A program made the position numbers and the translations under genes. The notes beneath the pieces are model-generated. The model did not search any database, was not told the origin of the DNA, and was given only the letters and a program-made list of their open reading frames with translations. Below, one piece after another: positions 41,204 through 51,200 of a stretch of 64,000 nucleotides of DNA (position 1 is the first letter of the stretch; every line of letters begins with the position of its first letter). The stretch covers positions 558,001 through 622,000 of the forward strand of contig NW_015961989.1 in the NCBI RefSeq assembly GCF_000497045.1, in the 5' to 3' direction. This DNA comes from Kalmanozyma brasiliensis GHG001 (lineage: Eukaryota > Basidiomycota > Ustilaginomycetes > Ustilaginales).

Positions 41204-44011
41204 TGCAGGGTGAGGCAGTATAGAAGGAGACTTGGAGATGACAGAAGCTCCCTGTCGTAGATGATGAGTGCGCTACCTTGTTTCGGCCAGCAGGCAGGGG
41301 CTGCGAGAGCTGATGCGAGGGAGGTCGGTGAAGCGTAGGTGGACACTTGTTTCGACCGAGTATGAGGCTTGGCCGTCGCAGCCGCGAGATCAAGCTGAGA
41401 GCGTGTGATGCAGCAGGCTTGCAAGTAACGGGCTCGATGATGACGGTGGTGATGACAGAACGAGTCGACGATGGCGGCCCGAGAGTAAGGTTGGTCCGTC
41501 TCGAAATTAAGACGGTGCATCTCGCCTGCGCAGCGGCAAACAAATGCAACACACGCACACGCACACACACGACAGACGCGCCGTCTGGCCTTCTGGAGGT
41601 CTCAGAATTTTCTTCCAGGTCGACAGCTCCGCCAGGTCGCCGTGCAGAAACAATGCTCACGCCTGAAGACTTGTTCGATGACATCGAGCTCTGCGTGCGA
41701 TTGGCTGGATATCGTAGCACATCAACGTGTCGGAACAACCACTTTGGCACACAAGTCACAAGAGAAGCGTCCCCAATGTGCGGCGACTACAATGCGATGG
41801 GCTGTGTAGAAAGACGCCGTTGAGAGCGACTCGCGTTTCAGGGGCTAATGCTCGAATCGGACGATGCAGTGTGCCCGATCGTCGTATTTGATCGGGCTCC
41901 CATCAGCATACTTCGATGCGGCCGAGGCGGACGGAAGGCACCGGCCAACCGCTTCATTGTGACCAAGCAGCCGAGCGCCACGAGGATCTTCTTGTCGTGA
42001 AGAAGAGCGCAGCGGGGACCCCACTGCGTGTCGTCCTCCGGCATTGGCCGCCCTTCCGTTGGAAGTGGCGGTCTTACCGAACCCGGCTGTATTGATTCTT
42101 CCGTCGCGCGCAGAGCCGCTGCCAAGTGCTGTCCGATTTGCAGCTCCGCCACCAATTTGGCAAGACTCGTTCGAATGGTTTCTCAGTCGCCTCGTCGCGA
42201 TGCACCGCCGAGCTTGGCGGCGCGACGGCTATACATGGCCGAAAGTGCGGCGTGTGGGCTGCTCTGCTGTGACGGTTCAACCTCGGCGAGATTTGAGAAG
42301 GTTGCGCAGCGTTGCGGATGTTCCGTCTGAGTTTGGCCTTCTTCTCACGCAAGAAGGCGGCAGCAGTCGAGTTTGTCAAGCTTCCGCAGCGTCATCGGCT
42401 CGACCCGTGTGATGAGAACAAGGGCAGGTACAGAACCTCGCTACGCCTTGCAAAGGAGAGGAGAACGGTAACACGACCTCGATCAGGGCATACTTTGCGA
42501 TGAACGGCCGCCGAGATGTAGAGAGGGCCGTCAAGGGTCGCTCGGGTCTCAGAAAACGAGACGGCATCGAACAAGCCAGCGCAGAAAAGCCACGCCGAAG
42601 CGGGAGCCCGCCCGCAGAGTTCGAAAGGTTGGCCCGAAGCGGGTGGCAGCGACGACCGATATGGTCAGCAAACGAATCGACCTCGCCCCAGCGTGCAGAA
42701 CCTAGGTTGTGGGGCCGGCCGAACAAAAGACGGGCGCAAAGCACGTCGGAACGGATAGGTGCGTCAATGGCAACGCAGGCTCAGATTGCTTCCAAGGCAA
42801 CATTGACGCTTCTGAGTATTGGACCGAAGAAGATCAACTTGAAGTTTGCAAGCGGAGTCCAAACCAGGAGCGAGGATGTGAGAGAGAAAGAGAGTCAGAA
42901 GCCCACTCGGGTCTAAAGCCGATGCTGAACAGGAACGCGTCTAACGCTAAGCTACAGGGTAAGCTCAATCGAGTTCCCCTGGAGTTGGTCGATTCATTTT
43001 GGCCCAACGCGGCAGCCTTGCAGGATTTGTCGCGCGCAGCTCGCTTGGTGATGGTTGAGGCGCGGAGAAGCCGAATCTCAAATTGAGCGCGCATTGTATG
43101 CCAAGGCGATGGTCTGTCACCTCGGCTGCGACCTCACCGCCTCGTTTTCGCATTGTTCTGTGCAGGCCGTCACGGCGGCCAATTCCCCAGGCCGTGCCGT
43201 CGCCGCTGTTTTCGGCGGATTCCGTAGAAGAGCGGCAGAACCCCACTTTGGATTGTTTTCGTATTTCTCCGACTGCAGTTCTGCCCATTCAAAACCCGCT
43301 GTTCCCACGCTTTCATTTTCTCCCCCACACGGACAGACACCGGTCGATTGCCTTGCAGACCCCAAGTACACAGGTTCTTGAGCCTTGAGCGTGTGTAGCG
43401 TTTCCGTTGGAAGCGAAAGTCATCCACTGTATTGCCGCGCTACCAACTCCGCTTTCCAGCGAACGGGTGACCGGAATCGCCAAGACGAGAGAAAGAACGC
43501 CCCTCGGTTGAGCCGAACAACCTTGCCGTCGCCTCGGTCGGCTCGATCCGAATAGGATTTGCATGAAGGTGGACACGGCATCTGACGACGAGGCGCTGCT
43601 CTCGTGTCAACCAACTCTCTGCTATCCAGGCTCGAGGGAGCGTGTGAGGAGGTTCGACCAATCATCCTTTTGCCCTTCGTTGACTCCGAACCTCGGCTAC
43701 AGCCCTCCTTGCATGTTGGCGAGCAGGCACTTCGCCCTCCTCTTCATTTACCCTTTCGGACGTGGGGCATCCTCCCCACTTGCGGGGCACCAGTTTTGAC
43801 CGGCCCAAGCCACATGACTCTGTCCCTGTTCCCCGCAACTGAATCTTCAAAGCCCTGAGCGACAATCGAGCTGTCTCGCCCGCTCGCACGATGCCAGCTG
43901 CGTGCTTGCCCCACACATATATAGACGGCAATTGAAGTCCTCGTGCTCGTATCTCCCCAACAACGTCTGCCATTCCTCATCCCGTTCGACCCCCCTCTGA
44001 GAATCACCAAC
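41204..44011. other. 2.8 kb gene-free divergent region
   Basis: Lies between the starts of the ArfGAP gene and the sugar transporter, so it holds both promoters. Frames up to 158 codons occur on both strands but none resembles a protein. A short CA-rich run is at about 41550-41573 and a TATA box at 43918 serves the transporter. No transposon ends, tRNA or long repeat recognised. Confidence 0.4.
43918..43925 (+). promoter_or_regulatory. TATA box of the sugar transporter gene
   Basis: TATATAGA, 94 bp upstream of the start codon, within an otherwise GC-rich region. Confidence 0.6.
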
Positions 44012-46067
44012 ATGGCGGCCCTCGGAGAAAAGACGTCTCCTCTCGACGAAAAGTCCAGTGCCGGCAAGCTCGCCACCGAGGACGCCAGCTCGCACGATGG
44101 CTCTGACCACGTCGTCCACCACATCAAGTCCGAGGAAGGCAAGGTCAACAACCCTCTCGCCGGCATCCCCAAGGAGCAGCTCCTTCGCGATGTCGAAGCC
44201 TTCGCCCAAGAGAAGAACCTCATGGATGACATCGACATGCTCAAGAAGGGTGCTCTCCTCGCACAGCGACCCGCCGAGTATCAAGACATCGACGAGCTGT
44301 CCTCGGACGAAAAGGATGCCGTCGCCCACGAGTACGCGCACAAGTGGTCGCACCCCATGCTGCTCTACATGACCATCTTCACCTGCTCCATCGGCGCCGC
44401 CACCCAGGGTTGGGATCAGACCGGTTCCAACGGCGCCAACCTCAGCTTCCCCGTCGAGTTCAACATCCCCGAAGCTGCCGGCGAAGGTGTCTCCGAGGCT
44501 CTCGCCCAGCGCAACCAATGGATCGTCGGTCTCGTCAACGCCGCGCCTTACATTGCAAGTGCCTTTTTCGGATGCTGGCTCTCCGACCCGCTCAACAATT
44601 GGTTCGGTCGTCGTGGTTGCATTTTCATCACCGCCATCATCCTGGTCATTACTCCCATCTGCTCTGGTCTTACGCAGAACTGGTGGGAGCTCTTCATCGT
44701 GCGTTTAATCTTGGGCATTGGCATGGGAGCAAAGGGCAGTACCGTACCGGTCTTCGCAGCGGAGAACAGTCCCCCGCAGATCCGAGGAGCATTGGTGATG
44801 GGATGGCAGCTGTGGACGGCGTTTGGTATCTTCCTCGGATTCCTTGCCAATGTTGCAGTTGCTGACGTCGGCAGGATTTCTTGGCGTCTTCAGCTGGGCT
44901 CAGCCTTCATTCCCGCCCTGCCGCTCGCCATCCTCATCTACTTCTGCCCCGAGTCGCCCCGATGGCTCATGAAGAAGAACCGCTACCCTCAGGCCCTCCG
45001 CTCGCTCATCAGGCTGCGTCACAACAAGATCCAGGCCACCCGCGACCTGTACTACATCCACGTCCAGCTTATGGAGGAGCGCAAGATCATCCGCGGCGAG
45101 ACTTACGTCAAGCGATTCACCGAGCTCTTCACCATTCCTCGTGTTCGTCGTGCCACTGTCGGTGCTACCGTCGTCATGCTTGCTCAACAGGTTAGTACTC
45201 TCCCCATATTGTTTTATCGAACGTTCATCCTGGAGCAGTAGACACTGACATCACTTCTCGATACGGTGAATAACATCATTGCCCTTCTGCATCATCATTG
45301 CCTTCTGGCCAAAACATCATTGCTTTCTATAGATGTGCGGCATCAACATCATTGCCTTTTACTCAAGTACCGTATTCAAAGAGTCAGGCGTGTCGGATCG
45401 GCAAGCGCTATACGCCTCGGTCGGCTTCGGCGCCATCAACTTCCTCTTCGCCTTCCCGGCTCTTATCACCATCGACACGTTCGGCCGTCGCAGCCTGCTG
45501 CTCTTCACCTTCCCTCAAATGGCGTGGACCCTGCTCGCCGCCGGTCTTTGCTTCCTCATTCCCGGCGAGGGTAATAAGGCTCGTCTCGGCCTCGTGGCGC
45601 TCTTCATCTACATCTTCGCAGCATTTTACTCCGTTGGAGAAGGTCCGGTGCCCTTTACGTATAGCGCCGAGGTGTTCCCGCTTGCTCAGCGAGAGCAGGG
45701 CATGGCGTGGGCTGTAGCGACGTGTCTTTTCTGGGCTGCAGTGCTCAGTATCACTTTCCCGCGAATGCTTCGTGCCATGACGCCAACGGGCGCGTTCGGC
45801 TTCTACGCAGGTCTTAACATCCTCGCTCTCATCCTCATCTGGTTCTTCGTCCCCGAAACCGCTCGCTACACACTGGAAGAGCTCGATGCGGTCTTCAGCG
45901 TCCCCCACGCCACGTTTATCAAGCACCAGAACACCAAGGTCTTCCCTTACTGGCTCAAGACCACCGTGTTCAGGAAGAAGAACGTCGACCGCCCCGCTCC
46001 GCTCATCGAGCTCGACGACAACCTCGTCGGTGCCGGCGAGAAGCGTGTCGAGACCTCGAGGGCTTGA
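44012..46067 (+). CDS. MFS sugar transporter, two exons
   Basis: Exons 44012-45190 and 45333-46067 give 637 residues. The in-frame extension upstream of 44012 has no ATG. The junction rebuilds the sugar-porter signature VVMLAQQ joined to [15 protein letters not shown]. Other signatures: [15 protein letters not shown] in helix 1 region, GRRGCIF after helix 2, [15 protein letters not shown] before the central loop, and [17 protein letters not shown] after helix 12. Twelve membrane segments are visible. The first 125 residues are cytosolic and charged. It should be a plasma-membrane proton-coupled hexose or polyol transporter; the substrate cannot be assigned. Intron: 142 nt, donor GTTAGT, acceptor CTATAG, with unusual repeats copying the exon 2 start. 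Confidence 0.93.
45272..45362 (+). repeat. Imperfect repeats spanning the transporter 3' splice site
   Basis: The core AACATCATTGC occurs at 45272 and 45313 in the intron, with ATCATCATTGC at 45291, and again at 45345 in exon 2, each followed by a short C/T-rich run. Spacing is about 20, 21 and 32 nt. The intron end thus looks like duplicated exon sequence. Confidence 0.75.
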
Positions 46068-46479
46068 TTGTCCTCCCACGTCAGGGTTTGATCTATCGAT
46101 TGTCGTTCACGCAGGACGTCGCCTAATTTATTCTCGCCCTCTTGATTTATTCACTGATCCACTTTGTGTTCTCAATGATACCAATGACTTTATCACACTT
46201 GTTTCGGTCGCTGCGCGAGAATGTGCTGCGCTGAATTCGGAGGCAAGTGAGGTGGATGAAGTACGGCATGCCTTCAGGCGCTCGGGCAACGTGACAGCCT
46301 TGTTTTTGAGGCGACGCGAAGTATTTGATGACGACGTTGATTTTAGGTTCCCAACCCTGGGTGTCCTTCGGATTGTGTTGCTGGATCTTTGGAGGAATCT
46401 AGAGGATTGCAAGCACGGCGAGAGCCTCTTAACAAGGTTGAAGGACGGGTTCATTCAGTTCTTGGGCTTGATGTTCACC
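46068..46479. other. Spacer after the sugar transporter
   Basis: About 410 bp between convergent frames. Short open frames on both strands but no recognisable product; AT-richer than surrounding coding DNA. Confidence 0.45.
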
Positions 46480-47376
46480 TCATGCTGGCTCGTCGGAGGC
46501 ATGAAACAGATCTTTGCGGCGGTTGGCGCGGATGTCGACTTCAGGCTGGCGGGCAGGAGTCCTGCCGTAGATAAAGACCGGACAGTCGGCATAGTCATCG
46601 TCGGCGGTGAAGACGTACAAGCCCTTGCTGCTGATGAGCAACGATTCGCCAAACTCGCGATCTTTACAGACAGACCTTAGCTCTTCCAGTAAGACGTCCT
46701 GGGCAAGACCGAACGCCAAAAGCGAGAAGATGGCGTCCTGGCTCTTGGGCTGATCCTGCCTGGTTGCCATAGCGTTGACGTGAAAGCTGAGATCGTCGAA
46801 GAGGCCGGCCTTCTTGGACATGTTGCTGTTGACGTTGATCACGAACTGGGGATCGCCAGAGTTGGAGTTTCCGCAGAATTCGACCGCAACCATGCTGCAT
46901 CGAAGGAAGCGGCCCACCTCCCCAACGCTGCGGTCACACCTGTCGAGCCAAGAGGTGACTTGCCCGCCAAACTCGTGCATGAACATGATCATCGTGTGCA
47001 AGGAGAGAAGGCTCTGGATGGAGCGCGCCCCAAACTGATGCACATCGGGAGCAGCCACAATCCAGACACCTGCCCGCAAAGCAGCGACTGTTTCTTCGGT
47101 GATCGACCACTTATTGAGCACGCCAGTCGGGTACATGTTGAGTTGGCGTGCCATGTCACGGATGATGCGCATGACATCGCGACAGACGTGCTCGTTGAGC
47201 TTGACATTGGGGAACTTCTTGTGGCGGATAATGTTGTCGAGCCTCTGCTTGATGGTATCCAGAGCAAGCGGAGTGGCGTCAGGCAAGCGCTCGATAGAGC
47301 TGACAAAGGCTATATCGCCAGCGTAAAGAATTGGTACTGTCTCATCCTCGTCTTTTACTTCGTAAAAGCTGTGCTC
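46480..47376 (-). CDS. Orphan reading frame without a clear start
   Basis: The frame is open from a TGA at 47377-47379 to a TGA at 46480-46482 (298 codons). Its composition is protein-like: LALDTIKQRLDNIIRHKKF, VLNKWSITEETVAALRAGVW, IQSLLSLHTMIMFMHEFGG, VGRFLRCSMVAVEFCGNSN and SLLISSKGLYVFTADDDYAD. No known domain is recognised. The first in-frame ATG is at 47172, well inside the region of even composition, so either an upstream exon is spliced in or the gene has lost its 5' end. A decayed relative lies directly upstream on the same strand. No signal peptide or membrane helix. It may be a smut-lineage gene; the function is unknown. Confidence 0.55.
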   Translation of the reverse strand, partial: EHSFYEVKDEDETVPILYAGDIAFVSSIERLPDATPLALDTIKQRLDNIIRHKKFPNVKLNEHVCRDVMRIIRDMARQLNMYPTGVLNKWSITEETVAALRAGVWIVAAPDVHQFGARSIQSLLSLHTMIMFMHEFGGQVTSWLDRCDRSVGEVGRFLRCSMVAVEFCGNSNSGDPQFVINVNSNMSKKAGLFDDLSFHVNAMATRQDQPKSQDAIFSLLAFGLAQDVLLEELRSVCKDREFGESLLISSKGLYVFTADDDYADCPVFIYGRTPARQPEVDIRANRRKDLFHASDEPA

Positions 47377-47579
47377 TCACTCCTCTTAGACGTCGTTGAG
47401 GGCCCCCGCAAGGAAGGAGTCGTCGGCGCCGCCCAATTGCTCGCGAGCGTCTTCAGCGAGCGAAGGGTGCTGAGTGCCACCTGCGTGGGGACGGTGCAGA
47501 GCGTCATCAGCAACAGCGGCGGCGCAACGCAGCCGTGTTCTCCAGGCAACGCAGATGAGGCGCCGACACGGGAGCAGGC

Positions 47580-47960
47580 GCAATGAGAGGCGCGGCGGCA
47601 GCTCAAAGACGGATTGGACCTCTTCTGACAACACGTCCTAGGTCATGCTGAGCGCCAACCGCGTGAAAACCAGACGCGCCCGTTGGCATCATGGCACAAA
47701 GCATTCGCGGGAAGGTGATACTGAGCACTGCAGCCCAGAACAGACACGTTGCCACCGCCCACGCCATGCCCTGCTCACGCTGAGCAAGCGGGAACACCTC
47801 GGCGCTATACGTAAAGGGCACCGGACCTGATCCAACGGGTGCCCTGACTCTTGGGCCGATTCTTCCCTGTTGCCGTGGCGTTGACAATTTGAGATCGCCA
47901 TAGCGGCCGGCCTTGATGCGCATAGTGTCCACACACCAGCTTGCAAAGCGCCCGAGCACG
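47580..47960 (-). pseudogene. Decayed paralogue of the orphan frame, interrupted by a transporter fragment
   Basis: Two segments resemble the orphan frame at the DNA level in the same orientation and order. Segment 47615-47660 aligns with about 46680-46725 (shared CTCTTC, ACGTCCT, GCGCCAA-type blocks). Segment 47835-47917 aligns with about 46733-46818 (shared CTCTTGGG, GTTGCC, GCGTTGAC, TGAGATCG, GGCCGGCCTT). By eye identity is around 70 per cent. In the intact frame these segments are adjacent; here they are separated by 168 bp of transporter sequence. Translation shows [11 protein letters not shown] against DVLLEELRSVC, with an in-frame TAG and frameshifts. This was aligned by hand, so limits are approximate. 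Confidence 0.55.
47661..47828 (-). pseudogene. 168-bp sugar transporter fragment, inverted duplicate
   Basis: Without gaps this aligns to 45641-45808 of the neighbouring transporter on the opposite strand: 155 of 168 bases match (counted by eye). It encodes [20 protein letters not shown] and [20 protein letters not shown], i.e. the tenth to eleventh membrane segments, with no stop codon across the fragment. Homology ends abruptly at both sides, so it cannot make a transporter. Confidence 0.93.
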
Positions 47961-48293
47961 CCGGCTCAAAAGTGTGCGGAAGGCTGTCGCCAACCGTTGC
48001 CCGTTGGAGATTGGGGAAGGAAGCGAAGTGAGATCCCGCATGTCTGATGTTGTCGCGCGACCTTCGGCGGCGGCAAGCCCTCTCGAGTCCCATCCCCCGG
48101 CAAGCCACTCCATCCCGCATCCGCACTCATACAAAGCCTTGTCCACGCGTCAAACTCAAGCTCTCACATCACCTCATCTCATCTTGCGCCACCCCACGCA
48201 TCTTCCACAAACCCAGTTCCGCAATTCCAAGGGAAATTATAGCGATTCCGCAAGTGATCAAAATGACAGTGTGTACCGATGAACCTCTTGCGA

Positions 48294-51200
48294 CTACGCC
48301 CTCCACAGCCGGAACCCGTGAATGGTCGATCGAACCACCTCATCTCCCGGATCCTCGGGGAACATGGGCTCGCGGAACCACTCGCCCAGCTTCTCAAATC
48401 TCCACCCTTTGACTTCGGCCATGTCGAAGAACTGCATGTCCTTGTACGCCAAGTGGGGTCGGTGGTGCGTGAAGAACACCAGCACACACGGGGTGGTCAT
48501 GCGGCCCTCCAAATCCTCGCCGGCAGGAGCGTCGGCGAGACACGCCTCGCACGTCTCGAGCAGCGCCGGGTGCGCTTGGTGGTTGAACACGAGGTCGGAA
48601 AGGAGGATCAGGTCGAACTTGCCCGGCTTACCGCTGGCATCGGTGAGCTTGGAGAGCAAAGGCGAGGCGTCGCGACCCCAGATGTAGCCTTCGACAAAGG
48701 ACTTGCCCGGCCCGCGAAGGGGCGAGGACTCGTCCTGACAGTTGAGCACAACGTTCTTGGTGAGATTGTCGATGAGGTCTTTGTCGGGATAGTCGGTGGC
48801 TACGACGTGCGAGGCCGAGGCCCAGTTGCAGACGATGCTGGGCAAGCCGGCTGCTGCTCCGAGCTCCAATACGCGCTTGCCCTTGGTAAGCGTGAGGGCA
48901 TGCGCGCAAATGAAGTCGGACAGGATGAAGCTGGCGTTCCAGGCCAGATGACCCCACAGTGGGTGGTTGCCGACCAGGTTGAGCGTCACCTTGGACGACG
49001 TGCCAGGGAACTCATAATATGTCACGGTCGGTGGCGGAGTCTTTGGTCGGAAGTCGTCGGGCTCTTCGAACATGTTGAGGGCACCGTCAGTCTCGTCTCC
49101 GTCCTCGCCATCAACATCGTTACCATTGGTCTCCTTCTCCAGCTCGTCGAGCTTCTTGGACATGCTCGTGTCCTCACCCTGGTCAGCGGGCACATCAGGC
49201 ATCGGCTTTTCGCGATTGACGTCAGCGGTGGCTGCCTCACCATTGACAGAGGCGCCATTGGCGGGCGCGCCATTGGCAGATTCTGGCGCATCCTCGCCTG
49301 ACTTGTCTTGCAGGTCCTTGTTGACAGTTGCAGGCGATGCGGCAGCACCTGCGATCGCAGCTGCAGCGCCCGTAGCGATAGCGGCCCCAGCAACGGCAGG
49401 AACTGCAGCAGAAGACGATGCCTCGGTAAAGTTGACTGGCTCTGCTTCGCTTCGCGACTCGCTGGGCAAAGCAGTGGTGTCCCCGTTCGCTTTGATGGGG
49501 CTGGTCTCGATGTTGGCTGCGCTGTCAGGGGCAGGAGCCAACTCTCGCTGCTTGCGAGCTGGGCTTTTTGGAGTCAAAAACGGCGGTGGAGCGCGTGAGA
49601 GATGGTTGACACCAGCGGATGTTCCATGACCGGTGGAAGAAGCGACCCGTTGACGGCGTGGCAGCATGCCAGGACGCTCTGTGTCGACCGTCTCGACTTC
49701 TTCGATGGGATTGTCGTCGTCCCGTGGGTTGTTGCTCTCGAAGGCATGGCCGTGTCCGATGCTGGATGCGACAGCATTCTGATGGCCGATGCTGGACGGG
49801 GGACCACGGTCCCAACCATAGCTGCCAATCGAGGAGGAGGACAGTCGGCGACGATCACGCTCTCGTTCGAATGTGACCGATCGACGTCCTTCGAGCTGCG
49901 TGAGGGTCGACTCGAGCTGTTGCTGGATCTTGGCAATCTGGTCCGTCACTGCTGTCGTCCGGGTCTGGATTTCAGCGTTCATTTGCTCGTCGGGGAAGTG
50001 GTTGGAAGAGGAGGCGGCGTGGCCCGTGCTGAAAGCGCCGTTGGCGTGAATGTCCGTCGAGGCAGCGACGGACGACTTTCTGAGCTGGGTGTTGTTGCGC
50101 GGTTGACCCATGGAGATGCGCTGTTCGGCAAGGGCGCGAGACTTGAGGATGTGCATCTCCGTGTTGTGGCTCGCATCACTCGGAGCTGGTGAGTCGATTC
50201 GGCCAAAGTTCTGTGTCATGCTCTGCAGGTTGTTGAGCGAGGACATGTCAAAGTCATCGGCACCGTTGGTGCTGAGGACGTTGCGAATCTCGTCCATCAT
50301 GGCTTCACGCTCCGATTCGAGGTTGTCCATGGCCGTTCGCATGCGCAGCAACTCGGCCTGGGCCTTCTCGCGTGCCTTTTCGGTGTCTGTGAGCTGGATC
50401 TGAGCCTGGACGAACTCCATGTCCCTCTGCTGCAGCGTCGAGGTGAGCCGCCTCGACTCTCTGCGCTCCTTGTCCAGCTTGGCGCGGAGATCGCCGGCTT
50501 CGCGGGTGAGTCGGTCGACGAGTTGCTGAATCTTGTCGAACTGCTGGCGCCACATCTCGCCTTCGCTCATGAGGAAGGCGAGACGCTTGTTGAGTCTGCC
50601 AATCTTGTTCTCAAGCCCATCGCGGGCGTCGACGAATGCGCTGGCCCTCTTACGGAGTACGAGGACGGCAGCGAGCTCGGTCTCGGAGACAGCGGCTTGC
50701 TTCTCAGCGCGCCCGCGGAGCACCTTCTTGAGGAAGCTGGGCTTGGTGCCTTCGAGCAAGACCTGGTCGAAGGCACTGACAACAGCACGCTGATCCCACC
50801 ACGACGGAGTGTCGAGGCACTCGTATGGGACGTCTCGTGACGAGGACTCGACTTTGCTGAGGGGACGGAAGCGGCCACTGGGGAAAGCCTCGACGTACTC
50901 TCGCGGGATCGCATTGTCACCAAAAGAGAAGCCGAGAGCGGCGATCAGCTTTCTGCGCTTTCTGTCCCGCGCCGCGCCTTTGCTGGGAGCCTTGAGAGGG
51001 GGCCGCGGGCATTTGACAAAGTTGATGTCGAGATCGACGACGCAGACTTCCTTGGCTGGCTTGATGATGCTGCGCAGTTCGGTGTTGATGGCAATGAGCC
51101 ATGAGCCTGGATCTTCGAGATAGATGCGAACGTCTCTGGCGTGACAGTTCTGGTGCGCCACGCCCTTCCAGCCGCAGAGCTCTACGAGGTACTTGATGGT

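Larger units (their letters stand above)
47377..48293. other. Rearranged block between the orphan frame and the DENN-EFM7 gene
   Basis: Contains remains of a second copy of the orphan frame and a piece of transporter coding sequence, described separately. The part from 48000 to 48293 shows nothing recognisable beyond downstream sequence of the DENN-EFM7 gene. Confidence 0.5.

Noticed and set aside
42500..42916. A 138-codon plus-strand frame in the 2.8 kb gene-free interval
   Set aside because: Arg/Ser-rich low-complexity with no ordered segment, and comparable frames on the other strand; no support as a gene.
46780..47586. A 268-codon plus-strand frame over the orphan gene
   Set aside because: Val/Asp/His-rich complement pattern typical of antisense; the minus-strand frame has better protein character.
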